Part shown: positions 55,098 through 64,000 of the stretch, piece by piece
How positions within the stretch are numbered: position 1 is the first letter of the stretch
How the letters are laid out: each line of letters starts with the position of its first letter
NCBI GenBank assembly: GCA_002376235.1
Contig: DFNX01000016.1
Location: 744,001 to 808,000, forward strand
Reading direction: 5' to 3'
Length of the DNA: 64,000 nt
Source: Neorhizobium sp. UBA3556
Lineage (GTDB): Bacteria > Pseudomonadota > Alphaproteobacteria > Rhizobiales > Rhizobiaceae
Made by a program: the position numbers and the translations under genes
The notes under the pieces: generated by a model
The model's database searches: none
What the model was told of the DNA's origin: nothing
The model's input: only the letters and a program-made list of their open reading frames with translations

Positions 55098-56252
55098 ATG
55101 ATGTCACTTTTGAAACAGGAGAGCTTTCTGCTCCTGGCACTCGCGTTTGCTATCCTCTCCTTCCTGTTCGAGCACACGCTCCTGGAACAGGGACAGTTCG
55201 TGTCGACGATCGCAGCCTGTGCCCTGATCGTCGTCATTGTCATGGCATCCACCCGTGTCGCCCATCATGCAGAAATACTGGCCCACAAGGTCGGAGATCC
55301 CTATGGCACGATGATCCTCACCCTCTCCGCAGTTGCCGTGGAGGTCCTGATCCTTGCAATCATGATGGGCAGCAGCAGTTCGCCGACGCTGGTGCGCGAT
55401 ACGATCTATTCAGCAGTCATGCTGGATATCAATGGTATCATCGGGCTTGCGGCTCTTCTCGGCGGACTGAGACATGGCGAACAACCCTATAACGACGACT
55501 CGAGCCGCACCTACAGCGCCATGATCCTGACCGCCATGGGCATATCGATGATTGTTCCGGAGTTCATCCCGGAAGCCAAGTGGCACTATTATTCCGCCTT
55601 TACCATTTTCGCGATGATTGCCCTCTATGCCCTGTTCCTCAAGATGCAGGTCGGCACCCATAGCTACTTCTTCAGCTACAGCTATCGAAGCCAAGCCGCC
55701 GCTACGGCCACAGCCCCAACAGCTTCTGGCAGCAGCCCTTCTGCCGCATCGGAAAAGCCCCAGTCGAAGCCGGCGGCACAGACGGAAGCGGAAGATGAAT
55801 CTGCCACCGTTTCCATTGCCATCATCCTCATCGGCGTACTGATCATCGGCTTCCTCGCGGAATTCATGTCCGCCTTCCTCAATGAAGGACTGGAGGGGAC
55901 GGGCGCTCCACCTGCCCTGATGGCCGTCATCGTCGCGTCCATCTCGGCGGCACCCGAAATTCTGACCGCGCTTCGTGCGGCCTTGAAGAACCGCATGCAA
56001 TCGGTCGTCAACATCGCCATGGGGGCTTCACTCTCGACCGTTATCCTCACCGTACCGGTGATGGAAGCGATCGCGCTTTACACCGGCCAGCCCTTCATCA
56101 TGGCGATGACACCGGTCCAGACGGTCATGGTGGCGATAACGCTCATCGTCGCGGCGATCAATCTGAATGACGGACAGACCAACGCCATAGAAGGGATGAC
56201 GCATTTCGTGCTTTTCGCCACCTTCGTCATGCTGACCGTTCTCGGCCTATAG
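55098..56252 (+). CDS. chaA: Cation/proton antiporter, CaCA family (ChaA-like)
   Basis: 384 aa with about 11 membrane helices. Two inverted repeats with acidic alpha-motifs: AVAVEVLILAIMMG near residue 78-91 and SISAAPEILTALRAALKNR in the second half. The central cytoplasmic loop (about 195-240) is Ala/Ser/Glu-rich. By similarity to ChaA it should export Ca2+ or Na+/K+ for protons. Starts at a double ATG; no partner gene is seen. Confidence 0.88.
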   Translation: MMSLLKQESFLLLALAFAILSFLFEHTLLEQGQFVSTIAACALIVVIVMASTRVAHHAEILAHKVGDPYGTMILTLSAVAVEVLILAIMMGSSSSPTLVRDTIYSAVMLDINGIIGLAALLGGLRHGEQPYNDDSSRTYSAMILTAMGISMIVPEFIPEAKWHYYSAFTIFAMIALYALFLKMQVGTHSYFFSYSYRSQAAATATAPTASGSSPSAASEKPQSKPAAQTEAEDESATVSIAIILIGVLIIGFLAEFMSAFLNEGLEGTGAPPALMAVIVASISAAPEILTALRAALKNRMQSVVNIAMGASLSTVILTVPVMEAIALYTGQPFIMAMTPVQTVMVAITLIVAAINLNDGQTNAIEGMTHFVLFATFVMLTVLGL

Positions 56253-56418
56253 CCGGAAACGAAACAGTATCAATCCCCTCGACAGGTTTGCGGATTCAAT
56301 CTCTCAACCTCCCTGCCCCATCGTGCAACGCCATGAACTAAACTTGATCGACCTGTGTACGGTTCTTTTGTCTCAGCACCCTATCTGCATTGTGATATCG
56401 ATTTCAAAGGGAGAGAGA

Positions 56419-57648
56419 ATGAAACGCCTAAGCCTCCTGATCGCCTGCTCTGCGATTTCATCCACACTCATCTCCACTCCCACCTTTGCTCAGGATACGG
56501 CTGGACAACCGGTCGAAACAAAGCGTGCCAACGCCCCCAATCAGAAACCCGTTTTCGAAAATCAGACGCGCGCACCGCAACCGGCATCCATCCCGAAGAT
56601 CGCCACGGAAGTGATTGCCGAAGATCTGCCGCATCTGTGGGCGATGGAATTTCTGCCGGACGGGCGCATGCTGGTGACTGCCAAGCAGGGAGCGATGCAT
56701 ATCGTCTCTGAAGAAGGCGATGCCGGCCCGGCAATCGCAGGTGTTCCCGAGGTTGCCTTCGGCGGCCAGGGCGGATTGCTCGATGTTGCACTTGCGCCCG
56801 ACTACGCCACATCCGGCATGATTTTCTTTTCCTACTCAGAACCGCGCGACGACGGAAACGGCACATCGGTCGCTTCGGCCAAGCTCGTTTCCGACGATAA
56901 TGCCGGCGGTCGCCTGGAAAACTTCAACGTCATCTTCCGCCAGATGCCCACTTATGACGGCAATAAGCATTTTGGCTCACGGCTGGTCTTCGGGCCAAAT
57001 AACGAACTCTATGTGACTGTCGGCGAGCGGTCGGATCGCCAACCGCGCGTCCAGGCGCAGGATCTCGCCAGCGGTCTCGGCAAGGTCTTCCGCATCGATG
57101 CTTCGGGCAAAGCGCTGCCCGACAACCCCTTTGTCAGCACCGAAGGCGCTCAACCCGAAATATGGAGCCTTGGCCACCGCAACATGCAATCGGCCACGCT
57201 CGATGGTCAGGGACGGCTCTGGACTGTCGAGCATGGCCCGCGCGGCGGCGACGAGTTGAACCGCCCGGAGGCGGGCAAGAACTATGGCTGGCCGGAAGTG
57301 ACCTATGGCGTCGAGTATAGCGGCGGCAAGGTCGGCGACGGCATCACGCAAAAAGCAGAGACGGAACAGCCGGTCTACTATTGGGATCCGGTGATCGCTC
57401 CCTCCGGCATGGCTTTTTATGACGGCGACGCCATCCCGGAATGGAAAGGGGCCTTCCTGGTCGGCGGCCTCGTTAGCCAGGGTATCGTCGTCCTTCACAT
57501 GGATGACGATAAGGTCGCTTATGAAGAGCGAGTTCCGCTCGATGCCCGCATCCGTGACGTGAAGGTCGGACCGGACGGCGCCGTCTATGCCGTCACCGAA
57601 CAACGCGGCGGCGGACAGTCCACCATCGTCAGGCTCACCAAATCCTGA
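56419..57648 (+). CDS. PQQ-dependent aldose sugar dehydrogenase-like protein (YliI type)
   Basis: 409 aa from the ATG at 56419 (AAGGGAGAG site). Signal peptide (about 24 residues ending TFAQ) places it in the periplasm. The six-bladed propeller shows LPHLWAMEFLPDGRMLVTA, GGQGGLLDVALAPDY, the HFGSRLVFGPNNELYVTVGE block, GHRNMQ and HGPRGGDELN, the residues lining PQQ and calcium in soluble aldose dehydrogenases. It would oxidise aldoses and pass electrons to the respiratory chain. No pqq synthesis genes are in the window. Confidence 0.9.
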   Translation: MKRLSLLIACSAISSTLISTPTFAQDTAGQPVETKRANAPNQKPVFENQTRAPQPASIPKIATEVIAEDLPHLWAMEFLPDGRMLVTAKQGAMHIVSEEGDAGPAIAGVPEVAFGGQGGLLDVALAPDYATSGMIFFSYSEPRDDGNGTSVASAKLVSDDNAGGRLENFNVIFRQMPTYDGNKHFGSRLVFGPNNELYVTVGERSDRQPRVQAQDLASGLGKVFRIDASGKALPDNPFVSTEGAQPEIWSLGHRNMQSATLDGQGRLWTVEHGPRGGDELNRPEAGKNYGWPEVTYGVEYSGGKVGDGITQKAETEQPVYYWDPVIAPSGMAFYDGDAIPEWKGAFLVGGLVSQGIVVLHMDDDKVAYEERVPLDARIRDVKVGPDGAVYAVTEQRGGGQSTIVRLTKS

Positions 57649-57715
57649 CGCGAGCTTCGGCACCGGACGACAGCCTGTTGCACGGTGCCGACAAAATCAC
57701 TGCCATATATCGGCC

Positions 57716-57752
57716 TGCAATAAACATGACAAAATTAATCATATTTGTTGCA
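57716..57752. promoter_or_regulatory. Inverted repeat containing a RirA-type iron operator (TGA-N9-TCA)
   Basis: The IRO consensus TGA-N9-TCA occurs at 57727-57741, nested in a larger dyad of TGCAAYAAAYAT arms (57716-57727 and 57741-57752, 10 of 12 matching). It overlaps a TTGCAA -35-like element upstream of fecI. It predicts repression by RirA in iron-replete cells. Confidence 0.55.
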
Positions 57753-57828
57753 ATCATTTTTTCCCTCATCTAAGAGACAGTCGAACCACCCTTCGGCCCG
57801 TATCCGAGACTGTGCATCCGAGACTGTC

Positions 57829-58389
57829 ATGACAGCGCCTTTCAGCGCCTCCCTCCCAAACGAATACACCTCTTCGGCCAGCGACAACCCGCTACTGGAT
57901 CGGGCTATTCTTGCCTATTATGACGAGCTCTGCGGCAGCGTGCGCCGGCGCGGACATAGCGCTGCGAACTCGCAGGAAATCGTTCATGATATCTACGTTC
58001 GCCTGCGCCCGAGGCATGACGTTCTCGAAAACAAGGCGTCACTGAAGGCCTTCCTGATACGGGCCTGCATCAATCTGGGTATCGACCGTTTTCGCCGGGA
58101 ACGTTTCGAATCCTGCCTGTTCTCGGGAACCGAGCAGGAAGCGCTGGCCGTCAGCGCGCCGATCGCATCCCCGGATCATGCAATGGACCTGGAACATCGC
58201 CTGACCATATTGAAGGCGGCGATCATGGAAATGTCGCTGCAGCGGCGGCGCGTCTTCATTGCCAGCCGCGTCGGCAGGCTTTCGGCCGACGAGATTGCCG
58301 AGCGCATGAAAATCAGCCGCAACATGGTCGACCGCCATTTGCGAAAAGCGTATCTCCATTGCCTGGACCGGCTGGAAGACACGCTCTGA
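57829..58389 (+). CDS. fecI: FecI-type ECF sigma factor
   Basis: 186 aa from the ATG at 57829, a start with only a weak ribosome site; extension upstream to 57745 is not favoured. Region 2 (EIVHDIYVRLRPRHDV, IRACINLGIDRFRRER) and region 4 (LSADEIAERMKISRNMVDRH) fit iron-transport sigma factors. First gene of a fecI-fecR-receptor cassette in which receptor occupancy signals through FecR to activate its own transcription. Confidence 0.9.
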   Translation: MTAPFSASLPNEYTSSASDNPLLDRAILAYYDELCGSVRRRGHSAANSQEIVHDIYVRLRPRHDVLENKASLKAFLIRACINLGIDRFRRERFESCLFSGTEQEALAVSAPIASPDHAMDLEHRLTILKAAIMEMSLQRRRVFIASRVGRLSADEIAERMKISRNMVDRHLRKAYLHCLDRLEDTL

Positions 58390-58391
58390 GC

Positions 58392-59345
58392 ATGGAAGAC
58401 ACAAAGGCAAACGACAAGAAACTGCGCGCACAGGCTGTCGACTGGATGCTTCGGCTTCAGGAAGCCCCTGAAGATGCGGCGCTGCAGGCGCGTTTTCAGC
58501 ATTGGCTGGCTGAAGATCCGGCAAGAGCTGTCGTTTATGACCGGGCGCGTCGCGCAATGGGCGATGCGAGCCATCTCCTCACCAGCGACCTCGATTTCGC
58601 CCAGAACGCGGCCCACAAACCCTTAATGCGACGGCGCAATGTCGCCGCACTCATACTGCTGTTTTTAGGCGGCTCCATAGCTTTCACCCTGGCCGACGGC
58701 CCGATGCGCCTGCGAGCCGATGTCATCACCGGAACGGGCGAGCCGCGAACTATAACGTTGGCGGATGGCTCTACTGTCGAGATGAATGCCGAATCCGCAA
58801 TCGCCATCCACCTGACGCCAGGCGAGCGACGGATAAAACTGCTGCGTGGAGAAGCATTTTTCCAGGTTGCGGCGGATGCGACACGCCCATTCGTCGTGGA
58901 GGCAAACAAAGGCACGACAACCGCCCTCGGCACCGCCTTCGACATCAACCTCACAGAGCAGGATACGAGAGTGGTCGTCACGGAGCATGCCGTAATGGTA
59001 GCTTCCGAGGATGGCGGCCGCGCGCACCGGCTCGTTGAAGGCCAACAGATTGCCTACGATCCGGATGGCCGCCTTCACGCGCCGGAGATGGCGGATATCG
59101 ACACCGCAACGGCCTGGCGGCAGGGCCGCATCATCTTCGAAGACAGACCGCTATCATCGGTGGTGGAACAGATCGATCGTTACGTTCCCGGCCGGATCAT
59201 CATCCCCCAGTCAGATCTCGCCAACAGAAGAATCTCCGGGAGCCTCGATCTGGCGAAACCGGACGCGGCACTGGACGCCTTTGCCAATGCGATCGGCATC
59301 AGGGTTACCCGCCTTAGCCCGTATCTGACGATACTTCGCCAATAA
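58392..59345 (+). CDS. fecR: FecR-type transmembrane sensor / sigma regulator
   Basis: 317 aa, start at 58392, 2 nt after the fecI stop. N-terminal DUF4880 cytoplasmic segment (QAVDWMLRLQEAPEDAALQA), one membrane helix (about 78-97), periplasmic FecR domain (ITLADGSTVEMNAESAIAIH and FFQVAADATRPFVVEA) and a C-terminal STN-like secretin domain. It relays the receptor signal to FecI across the inner membrane. Confidence 0.93.
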   Translation: MEDTKANDKKLRAQAVDWMLRLQEAPEDAALQARFQHWLAEDPARAVVYDRARRAMGDASHLLTSDLDFAQNAAHKPLMRRRNVAALILLFLGGSIAFTLADGPMRLRADVITGTGEPRTITLADGSTVEMNAESAIAIHLTPGERRIKLLRGEAFFQVAADATRPFVVEANKGTTTALGTAFDINLTEQDTRVVVTEHAVMVASEDGGRAHRLVEGQQIAYDPDGRLHAPEMADIDTATAWRQGRIIFEDRPLSSVVEQIDRYVPGRIIIPQSDLANRRISGSLDLAKPDAALDAFANAIGIRVTRLSPYLTILRQ

Positions 59346-59429
59346 TTTTTCTCGCCAGCCTGTCCCAAAACCGCGTCTTCGTCCGTCAACCCGGCAGAAC
59401 CACAATTTAACGGACAAGTCCGGGGGCAA

Positions 59430-61916
59430 ATGACACATTCAGCAAGACCTCGCATGCGCAGACAAACCCAGCTATTTGCCGTTCTTTTAAGTGGCGCCGC
59501 GTTATTTTCGACGATCGAAGTCGCTCGCGCCCAGCAGGCCACCACCATTTCGCTCAACGTTCCGGCTGGCACATTGACCAGAGCGCTCAACGCCTTGGCA
59601 GGACAAGCCGGGCTGCAGATAGCTTTCGACGCATCGATAACGCAAGGGATTCCGACACGGGGCTTTTCTGGAAATCTGACGGTAGATGCGGCGCTCTCTC
59701 GCCTTCTTGCGGGCACCGGCATCTCATATCGCTATTCCGGCACTTCAATGGTCACCCTCAGCAAGGCCAGTGACGCAGACGCCGCATCCGGCGACCAGAC
59801 CTCGCTGGAACCCATCGTGCTCACCGGCGGCAATTATTATGGCGGTGGCGACCCCAGCAAGTCAGTTATCGGCAAGGAAACAATGGCGAGAATGCAGGCG
59901 GCAAGCATTCCGGAACTTGTCAACTACACGCCGGGCGTCTCCATGGGGGGCGGCGTGCGGCTGCAGGGCCAGACCATTGCCATTCGCGGCTTCGCCCGCC
60001 AGTCCGATACCCGCATCCTGCTCGACGGCGCGCCGAAGAATTTCGAGAAATACGACCAGGGCACTATTTTCGTCGAGCCGGAACTGCTCAAACGCGTCGA
60101 GATCGAGAAGGGCGCGACATCGGTGCGTTATGGCAATGGCGGCTTCGGCGGCACCATTCGCATGGACAGCAAGGATGCCGCCGACATGCTGAAGCCCGAC
60201 CAGACCTGGGGCTTCTACGGCAAGACGTCCTATCAAACGGCCAACAAGCAATTCCTCGAAACCGGCGCGCTCTACGGCCGCTCGGATTTCGGAACACCGG
60301 TCACCTATGATGGCCTCCTTTCGCTGACATGGCGGAAAAGTGACGACATGCGGATTGGCGGCGGCGAGATCTTTCAGGCTTCGGACGAGAAACTGACATC
60401 CGGCATGGGCAAGTTCGGCGCGGAGTTTGATGGCCACGAGATCAAGGCCTCGGTACTCTACGGCGAGAGCAACAACTGGGGTCCGGTCGCAGCGATCCGC
60501 GGACAGGTCGACCCCATTGCCAGTGACATCACCAAATACGGTTATAAGGAAGCACTGCGACGCCGGTTGGCATGGCGCGAACTGAAGGATCTGACCACCA
60601 CATTCGATTACAAATACGACGGTGACAGCGACCTCTGGAATCCGCATCTCATGGTGAGTTATTCCTCGACGAGCCAGCAAGCGACTCGGCCCGGCGATCA
60701 GAAACCATCCGCATCTGTTGGTGGCCTGGAAAATGACGCAGCCTATTCCGACATCCACGTCGAGCTGGAAAACACGTCAGATTTCGATGTTGGCGGCTTC
60801 GGCCACTCGCTCAACTATGGCCTGCAGTTCAACGCGCACAAGCGCGATATCTCCATGTTCGACATCGCCAACGCCGCCAAGCCCGACTATAATTACGGCC
60901 ACTACGCGCCCTATTTCATGCCCGAAGGCACGCAGGACACAGTCTCGGCCTTCGTCCGTGATACGATCAGCGTGACTGACAGTTTGACTGTAACTCCGGG
61001 GCTGCGCTTCGACTGGATACGCTCCGAAGGCGTGCCGAACGCAGCACCACGCTACAACAATCCGGCACTCGGACACGATTACTCGGCAGTAGACCATTCC
61101 GGCTTCACACCAGCCGTCAGCGTTGCATGGGCGGCAACCTCCAATATTCGTCTGTTCGCGGATTGGGCTTATGCCATGCGCGCACCCAATATCGACGAGC
61201 TCTACTCCACTCAAGCCACAACCACGGCACCGGCTACCAGTCGCGAACTGGATATCGAACGCAACAACACGATCAATCTTGGCGCCGATTTCATTTTCGA
61301 CGACGTGCTGACATCCGGCGATACCTGGTCCACACGCGTCTCAGTCTTCAACAACCACGTCACCAATCCGGTAGCGCGGCGTTTCGGCGGCAGGAACCTG
61401 TCAGGCATGGGCGCAAGTGGCGTGGACTGGTACTGGAATGTCCCCGCCTATTATACGTCCGGCCTCGAAATCCAGACGCATTACGAGAACGACCGGATGT
61501 TTGCAGATCTCGGCTTCTCGATGATGACGGGCACGCGTCATGGCGCAGTAAACGACATTCGCGGACCCAAGACCTATGTCAACGATCTGGCGCCGACCAC
61601 CGCCAATCTGGTGCTCGGGGCAAAGATACCCGATTGGGATCTGTCCTTCGGCTGGAAGGGTACATTCGTGAAGTCACAGGAGAAGACACCTATCCGGCAG
61701 TATCTGGGCTCGACTTATGCGCGACCGGAAAGCCCGGGCTATGCAGTGCACGGCATTTTCCTCGACTGGACGCCCAAGGAAGGCTTCATGAAGGATACCG
61801 AGTTGCACGCGGGCATCGACAATATATTCGACAAGAAATACGAGCCCTATCTCAGCGATGGCATTGCTTCCATGCCTGGCCGCAACTTCAAGATCTCGCT
61901 GAGCCGCCGCTTCTGA
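59430..61916 (+). CDS. TonB-dependent outer-membrane receptor with signalling (STN) domain
   Basis: 828 aa. Signal peptide to about residue 35; STN signalling domain 38-110 (LTRALNALAGQAGLQIAF); plug about 125-240 with IAIRGFARQSDTRILLDG; 22-strand barrel ending in the terminal aromatic of SLSRRF. The block YAMRAPNIDELY resembles heme/siderophore receptors of the HemR/TbpA group. With fecI and fecR it forms a self-inducing uptake system for an iron chelate or heme, ligand not resolvable. Translated separately (84-nt gap). Confidence 0.92.
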   Translation: MTHSARPRMRRQTQLFAVLLSGAALFSTIEVARAQQATTISLNVPAGTLTRALNALAGQAGLQIAFDASITQGIPTRGFSGNLTVDAALSRLLAGTGISYRYSGTSMVTLSKASDADAASGDQTSLEPIVLTGGNYYGGGDPSKSVIGKETMARMQAASIPELVNYTPGVSMGGGVRLQGQTIAIRGFARQSDTRILLDGAPKNFEKYDQGTIFVEPELLKRVEIEKGATSVRYGNGGFGGTIRMDSKDAADMLKPDQTWGFYGKTSYQTANKQFLETGALYGRSDFGTPVTYDGLLSLTWRKSDDMRIGGGEIFQASDEKLTSGMGKFGAEFDGHEIKASVLYGESNNWGPVAAIRGQVDPIASDITKYGYKEALRRRLAWRELKDLTTTFDYKYDGDSDLWNPHLMVSYSSTSQQATRPGDQKPSASVGGLENDAAYSDIHVELENTSDFDVGGFGHSLNYGLQFNAHKRDISMFDIANAAKPDYNYGHYAPYFMPEGTQDTVSAFVRDTISVTDSLTVTPGLRFDWIRSEGVPNAAPRYNNPALGHDYSAVDHSGFTPAVSVAWAATSNIRLFADWAYAMRAPNIDELYSTQATTTAPATSRELDIERNNTINLGADFIFDDVLTSGDTWSTRVSVFNNHVTNPVARRFGGRNLSGMGASGVDWYWNVPAYYTSGLEIQTHYENDRMFADLGFSMMTGTRHGAVNDIRGPKTYVNDLAPTTANLVLGAKIPDWDLSFGWKGTFVKSQEKTPIRQYLGSTYARPESPGYAVHGIFLDWTPKEGFMKDTELHAGIDNIFDKKYEPYLSDGIASMPGRNFKISLSRRF

Positions 61917-61936
61917 ACCAGCAGCAAGTCAAACAG

Positions 61937-61966
61937 AAAAGCCCGCCGTCTCCGGCGGGCTTTTCT
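61937..61966. terminator. Bidirectional terminator between TonB receptor and aatA
   Basis: 12-bp perfect arms (61937-61948, 61953-61964) with a TCTC loop, ending TTTTCTTT on the plus strand and TTTTCTG on the minus strand. Confidence 0.85.
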
Positions 61967-61986
61967 TTATGGAATAGGCTTGTGAC

Positions 61987-63189
61987 TTACCGGCAGGCAG
62001 CGCAGAAGCGCTGGATGCGCTTGCACGCTTCCTCGAGAAGCTCTTCCGAGGTTGCGTAGGAAATACGGAAGTTCGGGCCAAGGCCGAATGCCGAACCATG
62101 AACGACAGCGACGCCTTCGGCTTCGAGCAGTTCGGAAACGAAATCCTCATCCGTCTCGATAAGCTTGCCCGAAGGAGCCGTCTTGCCGATCAGGCCGGCG
62201 CAGGACGGGTAGACGTAGAAGGCGCCTTCCGGCTTCGGGCAAACAATCCCGGAAGCCTGGTTCAGCATCGACACGACGAGATCGCGGCGGCCTTCGAAGA
62301 TCGCCTTGTTCTTGGCAACGAAATCCTGCGGACCGTTGAGAGCCTCAACCGCCGCCCACTGAGCGATAGATGATGCACCCGAGGTCTGCTGCCCCTGGAT
62401 CATGTCCATGGCCTTGATCAGCGGAAGCGGGCCAGCTGCATAACCGATACGCCAGCCGGTCATCGCATAGGCCTTCGACACGCCGTTCATCGTCAGCGTG
62501 CGATCGTAGAGCTTCGGCTCGACTTCGACCGGGGTCGCGAACTTGAAGTCACCGAAGGTCAGGTGCTCGTACATATCGTCGGTCAGGATCCAGACCTGCG
62601 GATGCTTGAGCAGGACATCGGTCAGCGCCTTGAGTTCAGCGGCGCTATAAGCGGCACCCGTCGGGTTAGACGGCGAGTTGAAGATGAACCACTTGGTCTT
62701 CGGCGTGATGACGCTTTCGAGTTCTTCCGCGGTCAGCTTGAAATCGTTTTCCTGTTTGGTGGAAACAGCGACCGGGGTGCCGCCGCAAAGCGCCACCATT
62801 TCCGGATAGGAAACCCAGTAGGGAGCCGGGATGACGACTTCATCACCCTGGTTAAGCGTTGCCATGAAGGCATTGAAAAGAATCTGCTTGCCGCCGGTGC
62901 CGACAATCGTCTGCTGCCAGTCGTAGTCGAGGCCGTTCTCGCGCTTGAACTTTGCCGCGATTGCCTTGCGCAGTTCCGGAATGCCGGAAACCGGCGTGTA
63001 CTTCGTCTCGCCGCGGTTGATCGCGTCGATCGCGGCCTGCTTCACATTGTCGGGCGTATCGAAATCCGGTTCCCCGGCGCCAAGACCGATGACATCCCGG
63101 CCTTTCGCTTTCAGGTCACGCGCTTTCTGCGAAACGGCGATGGTGGCGGATGGCTTTACACGGGAGAGGGCATCGGCAAGAAAGGCCAT
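61987..63189 (-). CDS. aatA: Aspartate aminotransferase (class I, PLP)
   Basis: 400 aa, the size of rhizobial AatA. PLP lysine lies in GVSKAYAMTGWRIGY; NSPSNPTG holds the Asn that contacts the pyridine ring side and DDMYEHL the Asp/Tyr; the C-terminal NFRISYATS arginine binds the substrate carboxylate. It interconverts aspartate/oxaloacetate with glutamate/2-oxoglutarate, and in Sinorhizobium AatA is needed for symbiotic nitrogen fixation. Monocistronic, with a 730-nt gap to the next gene. Confidence 0.95.
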   Translation of the reverse strand: MAFLADALSRVKPSATIAVSQKARDLKAKGRDVIGLGAGEPDFDTPDNVKQAAIDAINRGETKYTPVSGIPELRKAIAAKFKRENGLDYDWQQTIVGTGGKQILFNAFMATLNQGDEVVIPAPYWVSYPEMVALCGGTPVAVSTKQENDFKLTAEELESVITPKTKWFIFNSPSNPTGAAYSAAELKALTDVLLKHPQVWILTDDMYEHLTFGDFKFATPVEVEPKLYDRTLTMNGVSKAYAMTGWRIGYAAGPLPLIKAMDMIQGQQTSGASSIAQWAAVEALNGPQDFVAKNKAIFEGRRDLVVSMLNQASGIVCPKPEGAFYVYPSCAGLIGKTAPSGKLIETDEDFVSELLEAEGVAVVHGSAFGLGPNFRISYATSEELLEEACKRIQRFCAACR

Positions 63190-63919
63190 AATCGAGGTCC
63201 TGAGAGCTGTTGCATCGCGGCGAAGGTCAAAAAATCGCCCAAAGCTGTATGTCGAATGCTGCTCGCGGTTTCAAGCGCAAAGCTTGAATGCGATCCATCA
63301 AAGTCCGTGAACACAGTGATCTCGCCGCCAGAGTAGCCGTACGGCCCACTTGAGCCTCAGAAGACCAGGTATTCCTCCAGCTGCCGCGAACCGCATTTTT
63401 TTCGCGGCACCACTCTGAATACGGCGAAATTACGAGCACAAAAACAGTCAACAGGATACGTTGACAAACAGCAAACACCCTCGCCCGCCCCATTGGGGTC
63501 CAATCCTGCCATCCATGTCAAATCGACACATTACCTAATGCAATCAATGATAGTTGTTCGATTTTTGTATCGCCAAAGCTGTCCATGACGCAAAAACGCC
63601 TGCCTGGCAAAGGCTTTCGGGGTCTAGAATTTTCAACTTCACGGCGCAGTTTCGCAAAACTTTTTCTTGCCAATTCCCTATAAACACAGCAATCTGCTCG
63701 CGTTCGGGCAATTTACGAGCATGGGAAGACCTATAATAATGCGATCCGAAGGCGCCAAAACTTCGGGCGGGGAACTGGGGGCAATTTGAAAAATTCTATT
63801 CCTGCCATTCGCCGCGGTAACACAGGGACCCTTTCTTAAAACTGCCTGCCGCCGCCCTTTGGGCAATAGTGTTGTGCTGTCCGCCGCTGAACACGGACAG
63901 AGAGAAAAGGACCTGCTGC
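63190..63919. other. 730-nt aatA-csp intergenic region
   Basis: Divergent promoter region. The part nearest csp holds a perfect TATAAT (63732-63737) and a long probable leader; the part nearest aatA shows only non-coding ORFs with no ribosome site. No sRNA was recognised. Confidence 0.5.
63732..63900 (+). promoter_or_regulatory. Candidate csp promoter and long 5' leader with hairpin at the ribosome site
   Basis: TATAAT at 63732-63737 (-35 poor) would give a leader of about 175 nt, typical of cold-shock genes. A CTGTCCG/CGGACAG hairpin (63877-63900) ends six nt before AAGGA. Its position could make translation temperature-dependent. Confidence 0.4.
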
Positions 63920-64000
63920 ATGGCCGAAACTGGCACTGTAAAATTCTTCAATACCGACAAAGGCTTCGGCTTCATCAAGCCAGATAATGGCGGCGCCGAT
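63920..64000 (+). CDS. Cold-shock domain protein (3' truncated by window)
   Basis: First 27 residues only, beginning MAETGTVKFF. RNP1-type motif KGFGFI follows, so this is a CspA-family single-stranded nucleic-acid-binding protein acting as an RNA chaperone. The ATG at 63920 has AAAGGA nine nt before. The remainder, normally about 42 further residues, lies outside the window. Confidence 0.93.
   Translation, partial: MAETGTVKFFNTDKGFGFIKPDNGGAD

Noticed and set aside
63227..63493. 88-codon minus-strand ORF upstream of aatA
   Set aside because: No domain or ribosome site; lies in the aatA promoter region.

Overview
This is a gene-dense, GC-rich stretch of an alphaproteobacterial chromosome, almost certainly from the Rhizobiaceae (Rhizobium/Agrobacterium/Sinorhizobium group). 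The evidence is gene content and order: rpoD-dnaG-yqeY-carA, greA next to an lpsB/lpcC-type LPS-core glycosyltransferase with LPS genes and lrp, trxB followed by an LsrB/VtlR LysR regulator, tandem AbcR-type sRNAs, the Agrobacterium-type galactarolactone genes (gci/gli) with a TRAP transporter, and DUF930 and DUF1365 families. No insertion sequence, phage, CRISPR array or rRNA was seen; one tRNA was found.

Layout. 1-4.6 kb: the end of an oxidative hexuronate operon (gci, gli) with a complete TRAP transporter. 4.8-6.0 kb: pepT. 6.1-10 kb: two paralogous Crp/Fnr-like regulators, two stand-alone receiver proteins and a CbpA-like DnaJ protein. 10-15.3 kb: an ECF sigma/ChrR anti-sigma operon divergent from a FAD oxidoreductase - DUF1365 - cyclopropane-fatty-acid-synthase-like operon, a membrane-lipid/photo-oxidative-stress module. 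15.3-20 kb: PAP2 phosphatase, YjbQ, small secreted proteins, SIMPL protein, tRNA-CAU and a TonB-like DUF930 protein. 20-27 kb: the housekeeping core rpoD, dnaG, yqeY, carA. 27-36 kb: three efflux or uptake carriers (MATE, Tet-like MFS, Fsr-like MFS), a diguanylate cyclase, a zinc metallopeptidase and a second PAP2 protein. 36-45 kb: carB, a SRPBCC protein, a DUF2235 hydrolase, and a two-gene DNA-repair operon (radical SAM + UdgX) with a LexA box on its promoter. 45-50 kb: greA and LPS glycosyltransferases with lrp. 50.5-54.4 kb: trxB, lsrB/vtlR, two AbcR sRNAs, an ArsR repressor and an old-yellow-enzyme reductase. 55-62 kb: a cation/proton antiporter, a PQQ-type sugar dehydrogenase and a FecI-FecR-TonB receptor iron-uptake cassette with a RirA-type operator. 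62-64 kb: aspartate aminotransferase and the first codons of a cold-shock gene.

Themes. Much of the accessory content concerns stress sensing and envelope: sigma/ChrR lipid remodelling, LsrB/AbcR control of transport, an ArsR/OYE electrophile response, an SOS-linked uracil-repair pair and iron-regulated uptake. The most rewarding signals are regulatory: a T-N11-A palindrome placed where a LysR activator should bind upstream of the first AbcR copy, a GTTC-N7-GTTC LexA box on the udgX operon, and a TGA-N9-TCA box before fecI. Starts were chosen from ribosome-binding sites and family conservation. No database search was possible, so family calls rest on recognised motifs, and regulatory sites are predictions.
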